Shown: positions 34,024 to 43,128, counted from the stretch's first letter. The stretch: DNA of 64,000 nucleotides from Halolamina pelagica (GCF_900115675.1 NZ_FOXI01000001.1:186001-250000); one strand, 5' to 3'. Numbers and translations are program-made. Notes: generated from the letters alone by a model not told the origin.

Positions 34024-34992
34024 TTAGCGATCCGGTTCCGGGACCAGCCAGCGCGGGACCACCCGCGTCAGCGTGACCATCCCTGCGAGCTCGACCAGTG
34101 TTTGCGTGACGACGACGGCCGGGGCGAGCTGGTAGGCCGCGGGGAGCGCGAGTGCGAGCGGCAACACGACCAGCGAGTTCCGCGTGACCGACGTGAACAC
34201 GAGCGCCCGACGCTCGGCGACGGGGAGGTCCAGCCGCGCGCCCACGGACCGCGCGACGAGCGGCATCACGACGAGAAACGCGACGTACACCGGAACGACC
34301 GCGGCGATCTGTCCGATCGAGTCCTGCACGCGCGTGAGCTGTGAGGCGATGACGACGAACAGCGTCACGGCCAGCATCGGCACCGGGAGCCAGCCCATCG
34401 CCGTCTGCCACGACGCGCCGCGGCGGGAGCGCTCGGCCCACGCCTCCGTCAGCCACGCGAGCGCGAGCGGCAGCGCGATGATGAGCAGGAACGCCTCGAC
34501 GAACGGCCGGGGCTCGATCGCGGACGCGACGGTCGGCCCCACGAACAGCCAGAGGTACGCCGGCAGCGCAACGAGTTGGGCGAGCAGCAGCGCCGGCGTC
34601 GCCGCCGTGACCTGTTCGGCGTCGCCGCCGGCGAGGTCGGTGAAGGTGATGACGTAGTCGACACAGGGCGTCAACAGCACCATGAACGCGCCGACCAACA
34701 GCGCGGGCCGGTTCGGCAGCGGTCGCGTCAGCAGCCAGACCACGACCGGGACGACGAGGAAGTTCGTTCCCAGCGCCCCCGCCATGAACCGGCGGTTCCG
34801 GAACGCGCGCCGGAGCCGGACGAAGGGCACCTCGAGGAACGTGACGTAGAGCAGCAGCGCCAACACCGGGTCGATGAGCTCCTCGACAGCCGGGGCGACA
34901 GCGGGGCGGCCGACGCCGACGCCCACGGCGAGTGCGACGCCGACGGCGTAGACGGCGACCTGCCGGCGCTGGAGCCACGCCTTCGCGTCCAT
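34024..34992 (-). CDS. ACR3-like arsenite/bile-acid-fold carrier
   Basis: This 322-residue membrane protein has about ten helices and the ACR3/bile acid:sodium symporter fold: LLLYVTFLEVPF in helix 2-3, NFLVVPVVVW, and LTPCVDYVITFTDLAGGDAE with one conserved Cys (about 117-136). In ACR3 proteins that region, with a Cys, moves arsenite. The motif around Cys differs from the canonical form, so arsenic export is likely but not proven. The ATG at 34992 starts with a basic MDAKAWLQRR before the first helix. Confidence 0.8.
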   Translation of the reverse strand: MDAKAWLQRRQVAVYAVGVALAVGVGVGRPAVAPAVEELIDPVLALLLYVTFLEVPFVRLRRAFRNRRFMAGALGTNFLVVPVVVWLLTRPLPNRPALLVGAFMVLLTPCVDYVITFTDLAGGDAEQVTAATPALLLAQLVALPAYLWLFVGPTVASAIEPRPFVEAFLLIIALPLALAWLTEAWAERSRRGASWQTAMGWLPVPMLAVTLFVVIASQLTRVQDSIGQIAAVVPVYVAFLVVMPLVARSVGARLDLPVAERRALVFTSVTRNSLVVLPLALALPAAYQLAPAVVVTQTLVELAGMVTLTRVVPRWLVPEPDR

Positions 34993-35156
34993 GGCCCCGG
35001 TTCGGCGCTTCGGGGGAAAACTGCGGCGCTCGGAGCTCCTCCGGATAGTGGTACTTTTAGCCCCGGGGCGCCGCGTAGTAGGTATATACCCGTCCGACGC
35101 GTCGTCCCCGTCTGTCAGCGAGGACGACACCACCCGTCCGCAGTCGGGGACCCACC

Positions 35157-36593
35157 ATGACTGACACCGATCTCTCGAACGTCGTGCTGGTCACGGTCGA
35201 CTCGCTTCGTGCCGACGCGCTGGGCGCCTACGACGACGACCGCCACACGCCCGTGCTCGACGGGCTCGCCGACCGGGGGACGACGTTCGACCGCGCGTTC
35301 GCGACCGGCAACTGGACACCCTTCTCGTTCCCGTCGATCCTGGCCTCACGCCCCGTGTTCGCCGACGACGGTCGCATCGGCGTCGACGGCGTCGAGACGC
35401 TGGCCGAGACGCTCTCGGAGGCCGGGTTCGAGACGGCGGGGTTCAACGCCGCCAACGGCTTCCTCACTTCCCACTGGGGCTACGACGACGGCTTCGACGA
35501 GTTCGAACCGTTCGTCGCCAGCGTCGGGTCCAGCATCTACAGCAAGTACCTCGCCACCCACCCGACGGTCGAGGCGTGGCTCCAGTTGGCCACCTCGCCC
35601 GTGCGACGGTTCGGCTCGTGGCTCCGCGGCGGCACCGACGAGCGCCCGTTCCTCGACACCTCGCGGATGTTCGACGTGGAACACGCCGCGACCGACTTCA
35701 TCGAGGACGCCGAGGAGCCGTTCTTCCTCTGGATCCACTACATGGACGCCCACACGCCGTACGTCCCGGCGCCGCGGTACATCCGTGAGGTGTCCGACGG
35801 CCTGCTCGGCACCCACCGGATGATCCACGCCCACACCCGGACTGGGCTGGGCTGGAACGTCGGCGAACGGACGCTCGCGGACCTCCGCACGCTCTACCAG
35901 GCGGCGGTCCGACAGGTCGACGCCAGCGTCGGGCGCGTGCTCGACTCGCTGGAGACCGCCGGGGTCGACGACGAGACGGCGGTCGTCGTCGCCGGCGACC
36001 ACGGCGAGGAGTTCCAGGAGCACGGCCACCTCGCGCACTACCCCAAACTCTACGACGAACTGATCAACGTCCCACTGATCGTCGACGTGCCCGGCACCGA
36101 CGGCGGGCGCGTGGGGGGACAGGTCGGCCTCGACGCCGTTCCGCCGACGGTGACCGATCTGCTCGGCCTCGATGCGCCGACAGCGTGGACCGGCTCGAGC
36201 GTCGCCCCGAGCGTCATCGACGGCGAGGACCCGGCGGGCGAGCCCGTGGTCTCCGTGACGGTTCGCGGGGAGGAGGTGACCAGCCAACCCATCCCGCGCT
36301 CGCTCGACGACGGCGACCTGCTGGTGAGCGTCCGCGACCGCGACTGGACCTACGTCGAGAACGTCGATGCGGCGGGCACCGAGGCGGCCGAACTGTACCA
36401 CCACCCCGACGACCCGACCCAGCAGACGAACCTGGCCGGCGATCCGACGGCCGAGCAGCGCGACGTGATCGAGGAGTTCGCCCCGATCATCGACGCCCAC
36501 GCGGACCTGCTCCGCGGCCACGGGGACGCCGACGCCGCGGCCGAGGTCGACGAGGACCTCGAACACCGACTCGAGGCGCTGGGTTACCGCTAG
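35157..36593 (+). CDS. Sulfatase-like alkaline-phosphatase-superfamily hydrolase or transferase
   Basis: This 478-residue protein has the superfamily metal ligands in VTVDSLRAD (about 12-20) and VAGDHGEEFQEHGHLAHY (about 279-296). The nucleophile position reads GNWTPFSFPSI (about 50-60) and lacks C/S-x-P-x-R, so no formylglycine can form. Thr in this place suggests a phosphotransferase- or phosphodiesterase-like member, as in LtaS-type enzymes. It is immediately followed by a GtrA gene, pointing to cell-surface glycan or lipid work. No signal peptide or membrane helix is visible, so it may be cytosolic. Confidence 0.8.
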   Translation: MTDTDLSNVVLVTVDSLRADALGAYDDDRHTPVLDGLADRGTTFDRAFATGNWTPFSFPSILASRPVFADDGRIGVDGVETLAETLSEAGFETAGFNAANGFLTSHWGYDDGFDEFEPFVASVGSSIYSKYLATHPTVEAWLQLATSPVRRFGSWLRGGTDERPFLDTSRMFDVEHAATDFIEDAEEPFFLWIHYMDAHTPYVPAPRYIREVSDGLLGTHRMIHAHTRTGLGWNVGERTLADLRTLYQAAVRQVDASVGRVLDSLETAGVDDETAVVVAGDHGEEFQEHGHLAHYPKLYDELINVPLIVDVPGTDGGRVGGQVGLDAVPPTVTDLLGLDAPTAWTGSSVAPSVIDGEDPAGEPVVSVTVRGEEVTSQPIPRSLDDGDLLVSVRDRDWTYVENVDAAGTEAAELYHHPDDPTQQTNLAGDPTAEQRDVIEEFAPIIDAHADLLRGHGDADAAAEVDEDLEHRLEALGYR

Positions 36594-37022
36594 ATGCTCC
36601 GCTCGTTCCTCCGCAACCTCCTGGGCGGGCCGATCGCCGTCCAGCTCCGGCGGTACGTCATCGTGGGATCGACGACGGCGGGCGTCCAGATGTTGCTGCT
36701 CTGGCTGTTCGTCGATGCCGGCGACGTGAACTACCTCCTGGGGGCGACCGTCGCGATCGAGATCACGATCGTGATGACGTACGTCCTCAACAACGCCTGG
36801 ACGTTCGCGTCGATGCGGAACACCGGCTGGACGGACTATCTCACCGGGCTCCTGAAGACGAACGTGGTGCGCGGGACGGCGATCCCGATCCAGTTGGCGG
36901 TGTTGTACGCGCTGGTCGACTGGCAGGGGATCCAGTACCTGCTGGCAAACGCCGTCGCGATTCTCGTCAGCGGCGTCTATCGGTACTTCTTCGACGTGAA
37001 GTGGACGTGGGGACGGACCTGA
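36594..37022 (+). CDS. GtrA-family membrane protein
   Basis: This 142-residue protein has four membrane helices and the GtrA pattern: RRYVIVGSTTAGVQMLLLW (about 18-36), NNAWTFAS (about 64-71), and YRYFFDVKWTW at the end. Such proteins move lipid-linked sugars across the membrane or help glycosyltransferases. Its ATG directly follows the stop codon of the sulfatase-like gene (TAGATG), so the two are probably coupled. Confidence 0.9.
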   Translation: MLRSFLRNLLGGPIAVQLRRYVIVGSTTAGVQMLLLWLFVDAGDVNYLLGATVAIEITIVMTYVLNNAWTFASMRNTGWTDYLTGLLKTNVVRGTAIPIQLAVLYALVDWQGIQYLLANAVAILVSGVYRYFFDVKWTWGRT

Positions 37023-37095
37023 GTGGCGGTCGCGGTTCCCGGAACTCGTCGGCACGCTTCGCTGGAGTTAACGTGCACAGGCCACTGGAACCAGT

Positions 37096-37461
37096 ATGAG
37101 CAACTATCACGTCGTGATGGAGGCTGCGTGGCTGGTGCGAGACGTCGAGGACATCGACGACGCCATCGGCGTCGCCGTCTCCGAGTCGGGCCGCCGACTC
37201 AACGAGGCCGACAAGGAGTACGTCGACGTCGAGGTCGGGCTGACCGACTGCCCGGCCTGTGGCGAGCCGTTCGACTCCGCGTTCATCGCCGCGAGCACCG
37301 CACTCGTCGGACTGGTGCTGGAGATCGAGATCTTCAACGCCGAGAACGAGGAGCACGCCACCCGTATCGCCAAGAGCGAGGTCGGCGGCGCGCTCCGTGA
37401 CGTCCCGCTGGAGGTCATCCAGACCGTCCAGACCGAGGAAGGCGAGGAAGAGGAAGCGTAA
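37096..37461 (+). CDS. DUF555/UPF0212 family protein
   Basis: This 121-residue protein has the family pattern YHVVMEAAWLVRDVE (about 4-18), DCPACGEPFDSAF with a CxxC (about 51-63), and EIFNAENEEHA. It is archaea-specific and of unknown function; the CxxC could bind zinc. The acidic C-terminal tail (EEGEEEEA) is typical of halophiles. It is transcribed alone 73 bases after the GtrA gene. Confidence 0.9.
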   Translation: MSNYHVVMEAAWLVRDVEDIDDAIGVAVSESGRRLNEADKEYVDVEVGLTDCPACGEPFDSAFIAASTALVGLVLEIEIFNAENEEHATRIAKSEVGGALRDVPLEVIQTVQTEEGEEEEA

Positions 37462-37602
37462 CGCTCTCCGTCGGGGTCCCCCCGCTCGCGTCGCGTGGCC
37501 GTCTCCCAGTCGTTCTCGACGTCGTGCGGGATCGGTGCGCCGTCCATCCCGCTGGCCCGCCGGCCCCACGCAGCTGTGCGCGGCGGGCCGAAACCACTTA
37601 GT

Positions 37603-37619
37603 GATTACCTACGGTTATC
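37603..37619 (+). promoter_or_regulatory. Inverted repeat before the helix-turn-helix-CBS regulator
   Basis: GATTACC (37603-37609) and GGTTATC (37613-37619) are inverted copies with one mismatch and a 3-base spacer. They lie between a TATA-like ACTTAGTG (about 37596-37603) and the ATG at 37627, where a repressor would block initiation. Autoregulation by the gene product is a reasonable guess. Confidence 0.45.
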
Positions 37620-37626
37620 CCCGACC

Positions 37627-38166
37627 ATGGAACTGCCGACACCCGAGGACCTGCGCGAACGGCGGAACACGGTGGGGATGACCCAGTCGGCGCTGGCGGA
37701 ACGCGCCGACGTCTCCCAGCCGTTGATCGCCCGCGTCGAGAACGACGACGTGGACCCGCGGCTCTCGACGCTCCGGCGCATCGTCGAGGCGCTCGACGAG
37801 GCCGAGGGCGAGGTCGTCCGCGCGACGGACCTGATGCACGAGGAGGTCGTCAACGTCGGCCCGGACGACTCCGTCAGCGACGCGGTCGAGCTGATGGACG
37901 AGGAGGCCTACTCACAGCTCCCGGTGATCCAGAACGGCGTCCCGGTGGGCTCGATCTCCCAGTCCGACGTGGTCCACGCCGGCGAGAACGTCGGTGACCT
38001 CCCCGTCGCCGAGGTGATGAGCGAGTCGTTCCCGACCGTCGGCGCCGACGCGACCGTCGACGAGATCCGGAACCTGCTCGACCACTACAAGGCGGTGATC
38101 GTCACCGACGGCGGCGAGGCCGTGGGGATCATCACCGAAGCGGACATCGCGAGTCACGTCTCCTAG
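37627..38166 (+). CDS. XRE-type helix-turn-helix regulator with two CBS domains
   Basis: This 179-residue protein has an XRE helix-turn-helix (about 5-60, with MTQSALAERADVSQPLIARVE) followed by a CBS pair (about 65-175). The CBS modules likely sense adenine nucleotides and tune DNA binding. The family is common in archaea and often controls metabolic genes. The start at 37627 begins right at the helix-turn-helix domain. It lies 23 bases from the end of purM (convergent), which may hint at a purine link, but this is speculative. Confidence 0.9.
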   Translation: MELPTPEDLRERRNTVGMTQSALAERADVSQPLIARVENDDVDPRLSTLRRIVEALDEAEGEVVRATDLMHEEVVNVGPDDSVSDAVELMDEEAYSQLPVIQNGVPVGSISQSDVVHAGENVGDLPVAEVMSESFPTVGADATVDEIRNLLDHYKAVIVTDGGEAVGIITEADIASHVS

Positions 38167-38189
38167 CGCGTTCCTCGCCTCCCGGACCG

Positions 38190-39170
38190 CTACAGCTCCA
38201 GCCCGCGGATCGCGACGCCCTCGCCCTCCTCGACGTGGCCGATCACGCGCCCCTCGGTCTCCCCGACGAGCGAGTCGGCCGCGTCCGGGTCCAGCGCCGC
38301 GACGAAGCCGGTCCCCATGTTGAACGTCCGGTGCATCTCCTCGTCGCTCACGTCGCCCAGATCCTGGACGAAGTCGAACACCGGCTGTGCGGGCCAGGGG
38401 TCGTCGACGACGTAGCGGTGGTCGCCCAGCCGTTCGAGGTTCGTCCAGCCGCCGCCGGTGACGTGTGCGGCGGCACGGACGCCGTGCTCGCGCATGGGGT
38501 CCAGCAGGTCGGTGTAGATGCGGGTCGGCTCCAGCAACGCGTCCCCGACGGCGTCGTAGCGCTCGCCGGGGTAGGGGTCAGTGTACTGGTACTCGCGGGT
38601 GACCGCCTCGCGGGCGAGCGTGAGTCCGTTCGAGTGGATGCCGGAGGACTCCCAGCCCACCAGCGCGTCGCCGGGTTCGGCGCTGCCGGGGAAGACGGCG
38701 TCTTTCGCCGCCAGCCCCGCGCAGGTGCCCGCGAGGTCGAGCCCCTTCACGACCTCCGGCATCACCGCCGTCTCGCCGCCGACGAGTTCGAGGTCCGCGG
38801 CGTCGGCGCCGGCCGCGAGCCCCTCGCCGACCTGTTCGGCGAACGTCTCGTCGGGTTCGTCGACCGCGAGGTAGTCGACGAACGCAACCGGGCGCACGCC
38901 CGCGGCCACGAGGTCGTTGGCGTTCATCGCGATGCAGTCGATGCCCACCGTCGAGTAGTCCGCCATCGCCTCGGCGACGAGCAGTTTCGTCCCGACGCCG
39001 TCGGTCGCCAGCGCGAGGTAGCGGTCGCCGATGTCCAGCAGGCCGGCGTAATCGCTGTCGGTGCCCTCGCCAGCGGCGCCCGCGGCCCCGACCAGCGCGG
39101 CCGTCGCCGCCTCGCTCTCGGCGATGTCGACGCCCGCGTCGGAATAGGTCAGCCCCTCCTCCTCGGTCAT
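38190..39170 (-). CDS. purM: Phosphoribosylformylglycinamidine cyclo-ligase
   Basis: PurM closes the imidazole ring to give aminoimidazole ribonucleotide. The 326-residue protein shows the family's LTYSDAGVDI start, ATDGVGTKLLVAEAM (about 55-69), the NDLVAAGVRPVAF and GGETAVMPE motifs, and SSGIHSNGLTLAR near the middle. The ATG at 39170 starts five residues before the conserved TYSDAGVD. It is apart from purF, so the purine genes are scattered. It is downstream of the site-2 protease gene on the same strand, 60 bases away. Confidence 0.95.
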   Translation of the reverse strand: MTEEEGLTYSDAGVDIAESEAATAALVGAAGAAGEGTDSDYAGLLDIGDRYLALATDGVGTKLLVAEAMADYSTVGIDCIAMNANDLVAAGVRPVAFVDYLAVDEPDETFAEQVGEGLAAGADAADLELVGGETAVMPEVVKGLDLAGTCAGLAAKDAVFPGSAEPGDALVGWESSGIHSNGLTLAREAVTREYQYTDPYPGERYDAVGDALLEPTRIYTDLLDPMREHGVRAAAHVTGGGWTNLERLGDHRYVVDDPWPAQPVFDFVQDLGDVSDEEMHRTFNMGTGFVAALDPDAADSLVGETEGRVIGHVEEGEGVAIRGLEL

Positions 39171-39230
39171 GGCTGAAGCGGCGGGAGGGTCGCGCAAAAG
39201 TCCTCCGCTCCGCCGCGCCCGGCGGCCCGG

Positions 39231-39923
39231 TCAGAAGCCGATCCCGAGCACGAAGACTACGTACACCGTCACCGCGATGCTAGGCAGGAACACGGCCGCC
39301 CAGACCGCCTTGCTCCAGCCGACGATCGTCTTCCCGTCGAGCGCGCCGATGGGGATCATGTTGAACGCCGCGAGGAACAGGTTCACCGCGAGCCCGCGTC
39401 CCCCCAGCAGTTCCAGCGGATCGACGCCGAGGGCGACGCCGGCGATCCAGAGCGGGACGAACACCGCCGCGAGGGCGAGGTTCACTGCCGGCCCGGCGAG
39501 CGCGATCAGCCCGTGCTGGCGCGCGGTGAGCCGGCCGCGGTGGTGGACCGCCCCCGGCGCGGCGAAGATGAAGCCGAGGAAGGCGCTCATGATCGCCAGA
39601 AAGAGCATGTTGTACTCCGCGCGGAACGCGGCGACGTTGTCGTACCGGACCGCCATCACCTTGTGCCCGAGTTCGTGGAGCAGGAACCCCACGCCCGCGG
39701 TCAGCAGCGAGACGACCAGCGCGACCGCGAACGTCGTCGGGCTCCCCGTCACGAGTGCGATCGCGCGCTGCCCGCCGCCGGCGAAGAAGATCGCGAACGC
39801 GACCCCGAGTGCGAGCCACGCGATCAGCAGGTCCTGGATCTCCTGTGCCGAGAACCGTAGCGAGGGCTCGGGCTCGAAGCGGCCGCCGCCCGCGCCGCCC
39901 CGCCCGCCGTCGGGTGCGCTCAC
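39231..39923 (-). CDS. Site-2 protease-family membrane metallopeptidase (M50)
   Basis: This 230-residue protein has about six membrane helices, the zinc motif HELGH (83-87) in a helix, and the third ligand in FNMIPIGALDG (Asp196). It lacks PDZ or CBS domains. Such proteases cut substrates inside the membrane. The start is GTG at 39923, inside the stop codon of the TraB-family gene (GTGA overlap), so the two are made together. Its substrate is unknown, and adjacency to TraB suggests membrane peptide or protein control. Confidence 0.92.
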   Translation of the reverse strand: MSAPDGGRGGAGGGRFEPEPSLRFSAQEIQDLLIAWLALGVAFAIFFAGGGQRAIALVTGSPTTFAVALVVSLLTAGVGFLLHELGHKVMAVRYDNVAAFRAEYNMLFLAIMSAFLGFIFAAPGAVHHRGRLTARQHGLIALAGPAVNLALAAVFVPLWIAGVALGVDPLELLGGRGLAVNLFLAAFNMIPIGALDGKTIVGWSKAVWAAVFLPSIAVTVYVVFVLGIGF

Positions 39924-41590
39924 GCGACCCACCCCCAGATGGTTCGGGCGCTGTTCTGTGCGCCCTCGATCAGGAGCCGTGGAACGGCACTGACGCCGCC
40001 GATGTCGCCGAAGAAGGGCGGGAGGACGTACAGCGCGAACAGGAAGGAAGCGATGAAGCTCCCGACGTTCGTCAGCGCGACGATCATGATGAGCTTGAAC
40101 AGCGGCACCTCGAACATCCGGTCGATCAGCTCCATCAGCGGCGTCTCCTGGTCGTCGAGCAGCGCGTTCAGCGTCTCGATGTCGCCGACGTTCACGGTGG
40201 TGTACCGGAGTTCGACGTAGCCCGCGAACCAGCCCGGCGCGAGCAGGGGGTTGACCGAGGTGAGCCAGGCGACCGAGCCGCCGACCAGCGCCGAGGGCCA
40301 GTGGGCGCCGACCAGCCGGGCCAGCCCCGCGGCGAACACGCCGTTGACGACGAACCACGCCGCGAACAGTTCCAGCAGGAAGCGGTCCTCGACGCCGGCC
40401 ATCGCCAGCAGCACGAAGAAGGCGACGAAGGCGCCGGTGATGGCGACGGCGGCGATCTTCCCCCACGGCAGGAGGCGCTCCCGTTGCCCGGTCAGCGACT
40501 CACGCGGCGGCAGTCGCTCGGGGTGGGCGAGGTACTCTTCGATCCCCGCGCGGTGACCGGCGCCGACGATGGCGACCACGTCCTTCCCCTGGGCGCGCAG
40601 GTCGAGCAGGTTGTGCGCGATGAAGGCGTCGCGCTCGTCGATCAGCGCCTCGGCGCCGCCCGGGGAGAACTGCCGGAACTCCTCCATCATCGCGGTCACC
40701 ACGTCGGTGTCCGTCAGCTCGTCCGGGTCGAGCAGCTCTTCCATCTCCTCGTCGGTCGACTCGCCGTCGTCGCCGAACAGGCTCATCGCGCCCGCGACGG
40801 CGACGCCGACGACCAGCCCCGCGGCGAGGCCGAGCGTCATCGACCCCACGGCGCTGATCACGAACCCGCCGAGGTACCCGGTGACCAGCGAGTCGGTCAG
40901 CCCGAGGCCGACGCCGGCGAGGGTGCCGACGGCGAACCCGCCGCCGCCGGCGACCGCGAGCGCCAGCGCGTCGTCCTCGAGGGTGCGGAACGAGAGCTCC
41001 GCGAGCACGTACGCCGAGAGCAGCCCCACCAGTGCGCTCCCGGTGAGGCCGACCAGCAGCGACTGCGTGACGCCGACGGCGCCGCCGAAGACCCCGAGAA
41101 CCGGGCCCAGTACGACTCCGACCAGCAGGCCGAACATCACGCCGGCGATCCGGGGGTCGGTGATCCCGAACGCCAGCGAGCCGACGACCTGTAGCTTCTC
41201 GAACAGCCCCATCCGCGACCAGAACCGACGGATCGTCTCCTGGATGTCCCGGTCGACCAGGGCGACCTCGATGCCCAGGTCCTCCGCGGTCTCGACGGCG
41301 GCGAGCATCTCCGCGCCGGGCTCGATGTCGAACTGATCGCCCAGCCGCGCCTGCACGTACGAGAGCATCCAGTACGCGAGGAACTGGAAGACGGTGTTCC
41401 CCTCGAGCAGGTCGCCCGCGGAGAGGTCCTCGGGCTCCCCGCCCCGCATCTGGCTGTAGCGCCCCTCGTCCAACTCGACGGCGACGACGTCCGGGCGTTC
41501 CTCCTCGATGGTCCCCTCGACCTCCCGGACGCTCTCGGCGGAGACGTGCGCGGTCCCCACGACCTGCACGCTCCCCTCCGATTCACTCAT
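39920..41590 (-). CDS. TraB/PrgY-family membrane protein
   Basis: This 556-residue protein has an N-terminal soluble TraB domain (about 1-150) with GTAHVS (12-17) and VELDEGRY (38-45), a block of about five helices (about 150-290), an acidic soluble part with IVGAGHRAGIEEY (about 345-357), and about five more helices to the end. TraB proteins share the fold of Tiki/ChaN/GumN metal-dependent peptidases. In Enterococcus, TraB and PrgY stop sex-pheromone signalling; the archaeal function is not known. It is the first gene of a pair with the S2P protease. Confidence 0.9.
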   Translation of the reverse strand: MSESEGSVQVVGTAHVSAESVREVEGTIEEERPDVVAVELDEGRYSQMRGGEPEDLSAGDLLEGNTVFQFLAYWMLSYVQARLGDQFDIEPGAEMLAAVETAEDLGIEVALVDRDIQETIRRFWSRMGLFEKLQVVGSLAFGITDPRIAGVMFGLLVGVVLGPVLGVFGGAVGVTQSLLVGLTGSALVGLLSAYVLAELSFRTLEDDALALAVAGGGGFAVGTLAGVGLGLTDSLVTGYLGGFVISAVGSMTLGLAAGLVVGVAVAGAMSLFGDDGESTDEEMEELLDPDELTDTDVVTAMMEEFRQFSPGGAEALIDERDAFIAHNLLDLRAQGKDVVAIVGAGHRAGIEEYLAHPERLPPRESLTGQRERLLPWGKIAAVAITGAFVAFFVLLAMAGVEDRFLLELFAAWFVVNGVFAAGLARLVGAHWPSALVGGSVAWLTSVNPLLAPGWFAGYVELRYTTVNVGDIETLNALLDDQETPLMELIDRMFEVPLFKLIMIVALTNVGSFIASFLFALYVLPPFFGDIGGVSAVPRLLIEGAQNSARTIWGWVA

Positions 41591-41684
41591 TGCGCACGGT
41601 TCGGCGCCGCCGGGCCTTTACCGTGACGAAGCGCGGTTCGGCCCTCCCGAACCGTTTTTGGGCCCTGCCGTCGCGCTCTCCCCC

Positions 41685-43058
41685 GTGTTCCAGAACCGCG
41701 CGATTCACGCACGATCATCCGCCCACGAGGTCGCGCTCGACTGCCTCGCGGCGGGGATCCGCGGCGCCGACCCCGAGCGCGCGACCCGCGACGCGCTCGC
41801 CGTGACCAGCGGGGACCTCGAGATCGCCACGGGGGAGCGATCGCTCGTCGACCTCTCGGCGTTCGACCGCGTGCTCGTCCTCGGCGGCGGGAAAGCGGCG
41901 CCGGGCGTCGTCCGCGCGCTCGAGGCCAGTCTCGGCGACCGGATCTCGGACGGTCTCGTCGTCGTCCCCGATGACCACCCCGACGTGAGCGGCTCCATCG
42001 GCGCCGTCTCGGTCGAGGCGGGCGGCCACCCCGTCCCGACGCCGGCGGGCGCCGACGCGACCGACCGTCTGCTCGACCTGGCCGACGCGGCCGACGAGTC
42101 CACGCTCGCCCTCTCGGTCGTCACGGGCGGGGCGAGCGCACTGCTCGCGGCGCCTGCCGGCGAGTTGGACGTCGACGACCTCCGCGGAGTCACTCGTACG
42201 CTCCTCGACGCCGGCGCCGACATCGAGGAACTCAACGCCGTCCGCAAGCACGCCTCGCGGGTGAAAGGCGGCCGGCTCGCCGCGGCGGCCGCCCCGGCGA
42301 CGGTCGCCGGCCTCGCGGTGAGCGACGTGGTGGGCGACCCGCCGTCGGTGATCGGCTCCGGCCCGACGGCGCCGGACGCGACCAGCTACGACGACGCGCT
42401 CGCGGTGCTCTCCCGGTACGAGGTCGACGCGCCGGCGGTCCGCGAGCACCTCGAAGCCGGGGGCGCCGGCGAGCATCCGGAGACGCCCGGGCCGGGCGAC
42501 CCGGCGGTCGCCGACGTGCCGACCCACGTCGTCGCGGGCGCCCGGACGGCCATCGACGCCGCCGCGGCCGCGGCCGAGGAGCGAGGGTTCGAGCCCTGCG
42601 CGCTCTCCTCGCGAGTGCGCGGCGAGGCGCGCGCGGCGGCGCCGACCCACGTCGCCGTCGCGGAGGAGACGGCCGCCGCAGGCGACCCCGTCGAGCCGCC
42701 CGCGGTCCTGCTCTCCGGCGGCGAGACGACCGTCGACGTACGGGGCGACGGCGACGGTGGCCCGAACACGGAGTTCGCACTCGCCGCGGCGCTCGCGCTG
42801 GGGGCGGGTATCGACCACGTCGGCGACGATGTGGTCGTCGCCGCCGTCGACACCGACGGCCGGGACGGCGCGACCGACGCCGCGGGCGCGCTGATCGACG
42901 CCGATACCGTACCGGACCGGGAGGCGGCCCGCGACGCGCTCGCGCGGAACGACTCGCTCGGCCACCTCGACGGCCGGGACGCGGCGCTCGTGACCGGCCC
43001 GACGGGGACGAACGTGAACGACCTCCGGGTGCTGGTCGTACCCGGACGGTACGACTGA
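41685..43058 (+). CDS. Glycerate 2-kinase (MOFRL/GckA family)
   Basis: This 457-residue enzyme makes 2-phosphoglycerate from D-glycerate. The N-terminal domain carries VLVLGGGKAAPGVVRAL (about 63-79), a mid-region VTGGASALL (about 148-156) and SDVVGDPPSVIGSGPTAPD; the C-terminal MOFRL-type part has LLSGGETTVDVRG (about 344-356) and NTEFAL. The GTG at 41685 was chosen because a TTTTT TATA-like box lies 26-32 bases upstream, making a leaderless transcript. It is divergent from the TraB gene. Confidence 0.9.
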   Translation: MFQNRAIHARSSAHEVALDCLAAGIRGADPERATRDALAVTSGDLEIATGERSLVDLSAFDRVLVLGGGKAAPGVVRALEASLGDRISDGLVVVPDDHPDVSGSIGAVSVEAGGHPVPTPAGADATDRLLDLADAADESTLALSVVTGGASALLAAPAGELDVDDLRGVTRTLLDAGADIEELNAVRKHASRVKGGRLAAAAAPATVAGLAVSDVVGDPPSVIGSGPTAPDATSYDDALAVLSRYEVDAPAVREHLEAGGAGEHPETPGPGDPAVADVPTHVVAGARTAIDAAAAAAEERGFEPCALSSRVRGEARAAAPTHVAVAEETAAAGDPVEPPAVLLSGGETTVDVRGDGDGGPNTEFALAAALALGAGIDHVGDDVVVAAVDTDGRDGATDAAGALIDADTVPDREAARDALARNDSLGHLDGRDAALVTGPTGTNVNDLRVLVVPGRYD

Positions 43059-43128
43059 GCGAGACGTGACAGCCCGGCGAAACGGAAGGGAACAGAGTTT
43101 CAACCACCCGTGTAAAAACGAAGCCTGC

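Noticed and set aside
37462-37547. Protein-like reverse-strand start (MDGAPIPHDVENDWETATRR) after DUF555
   Set aside because: The frame runs at once into antisense of the DUF555 gene and has no convincing end, so I treat it as chance or a very short remnant.
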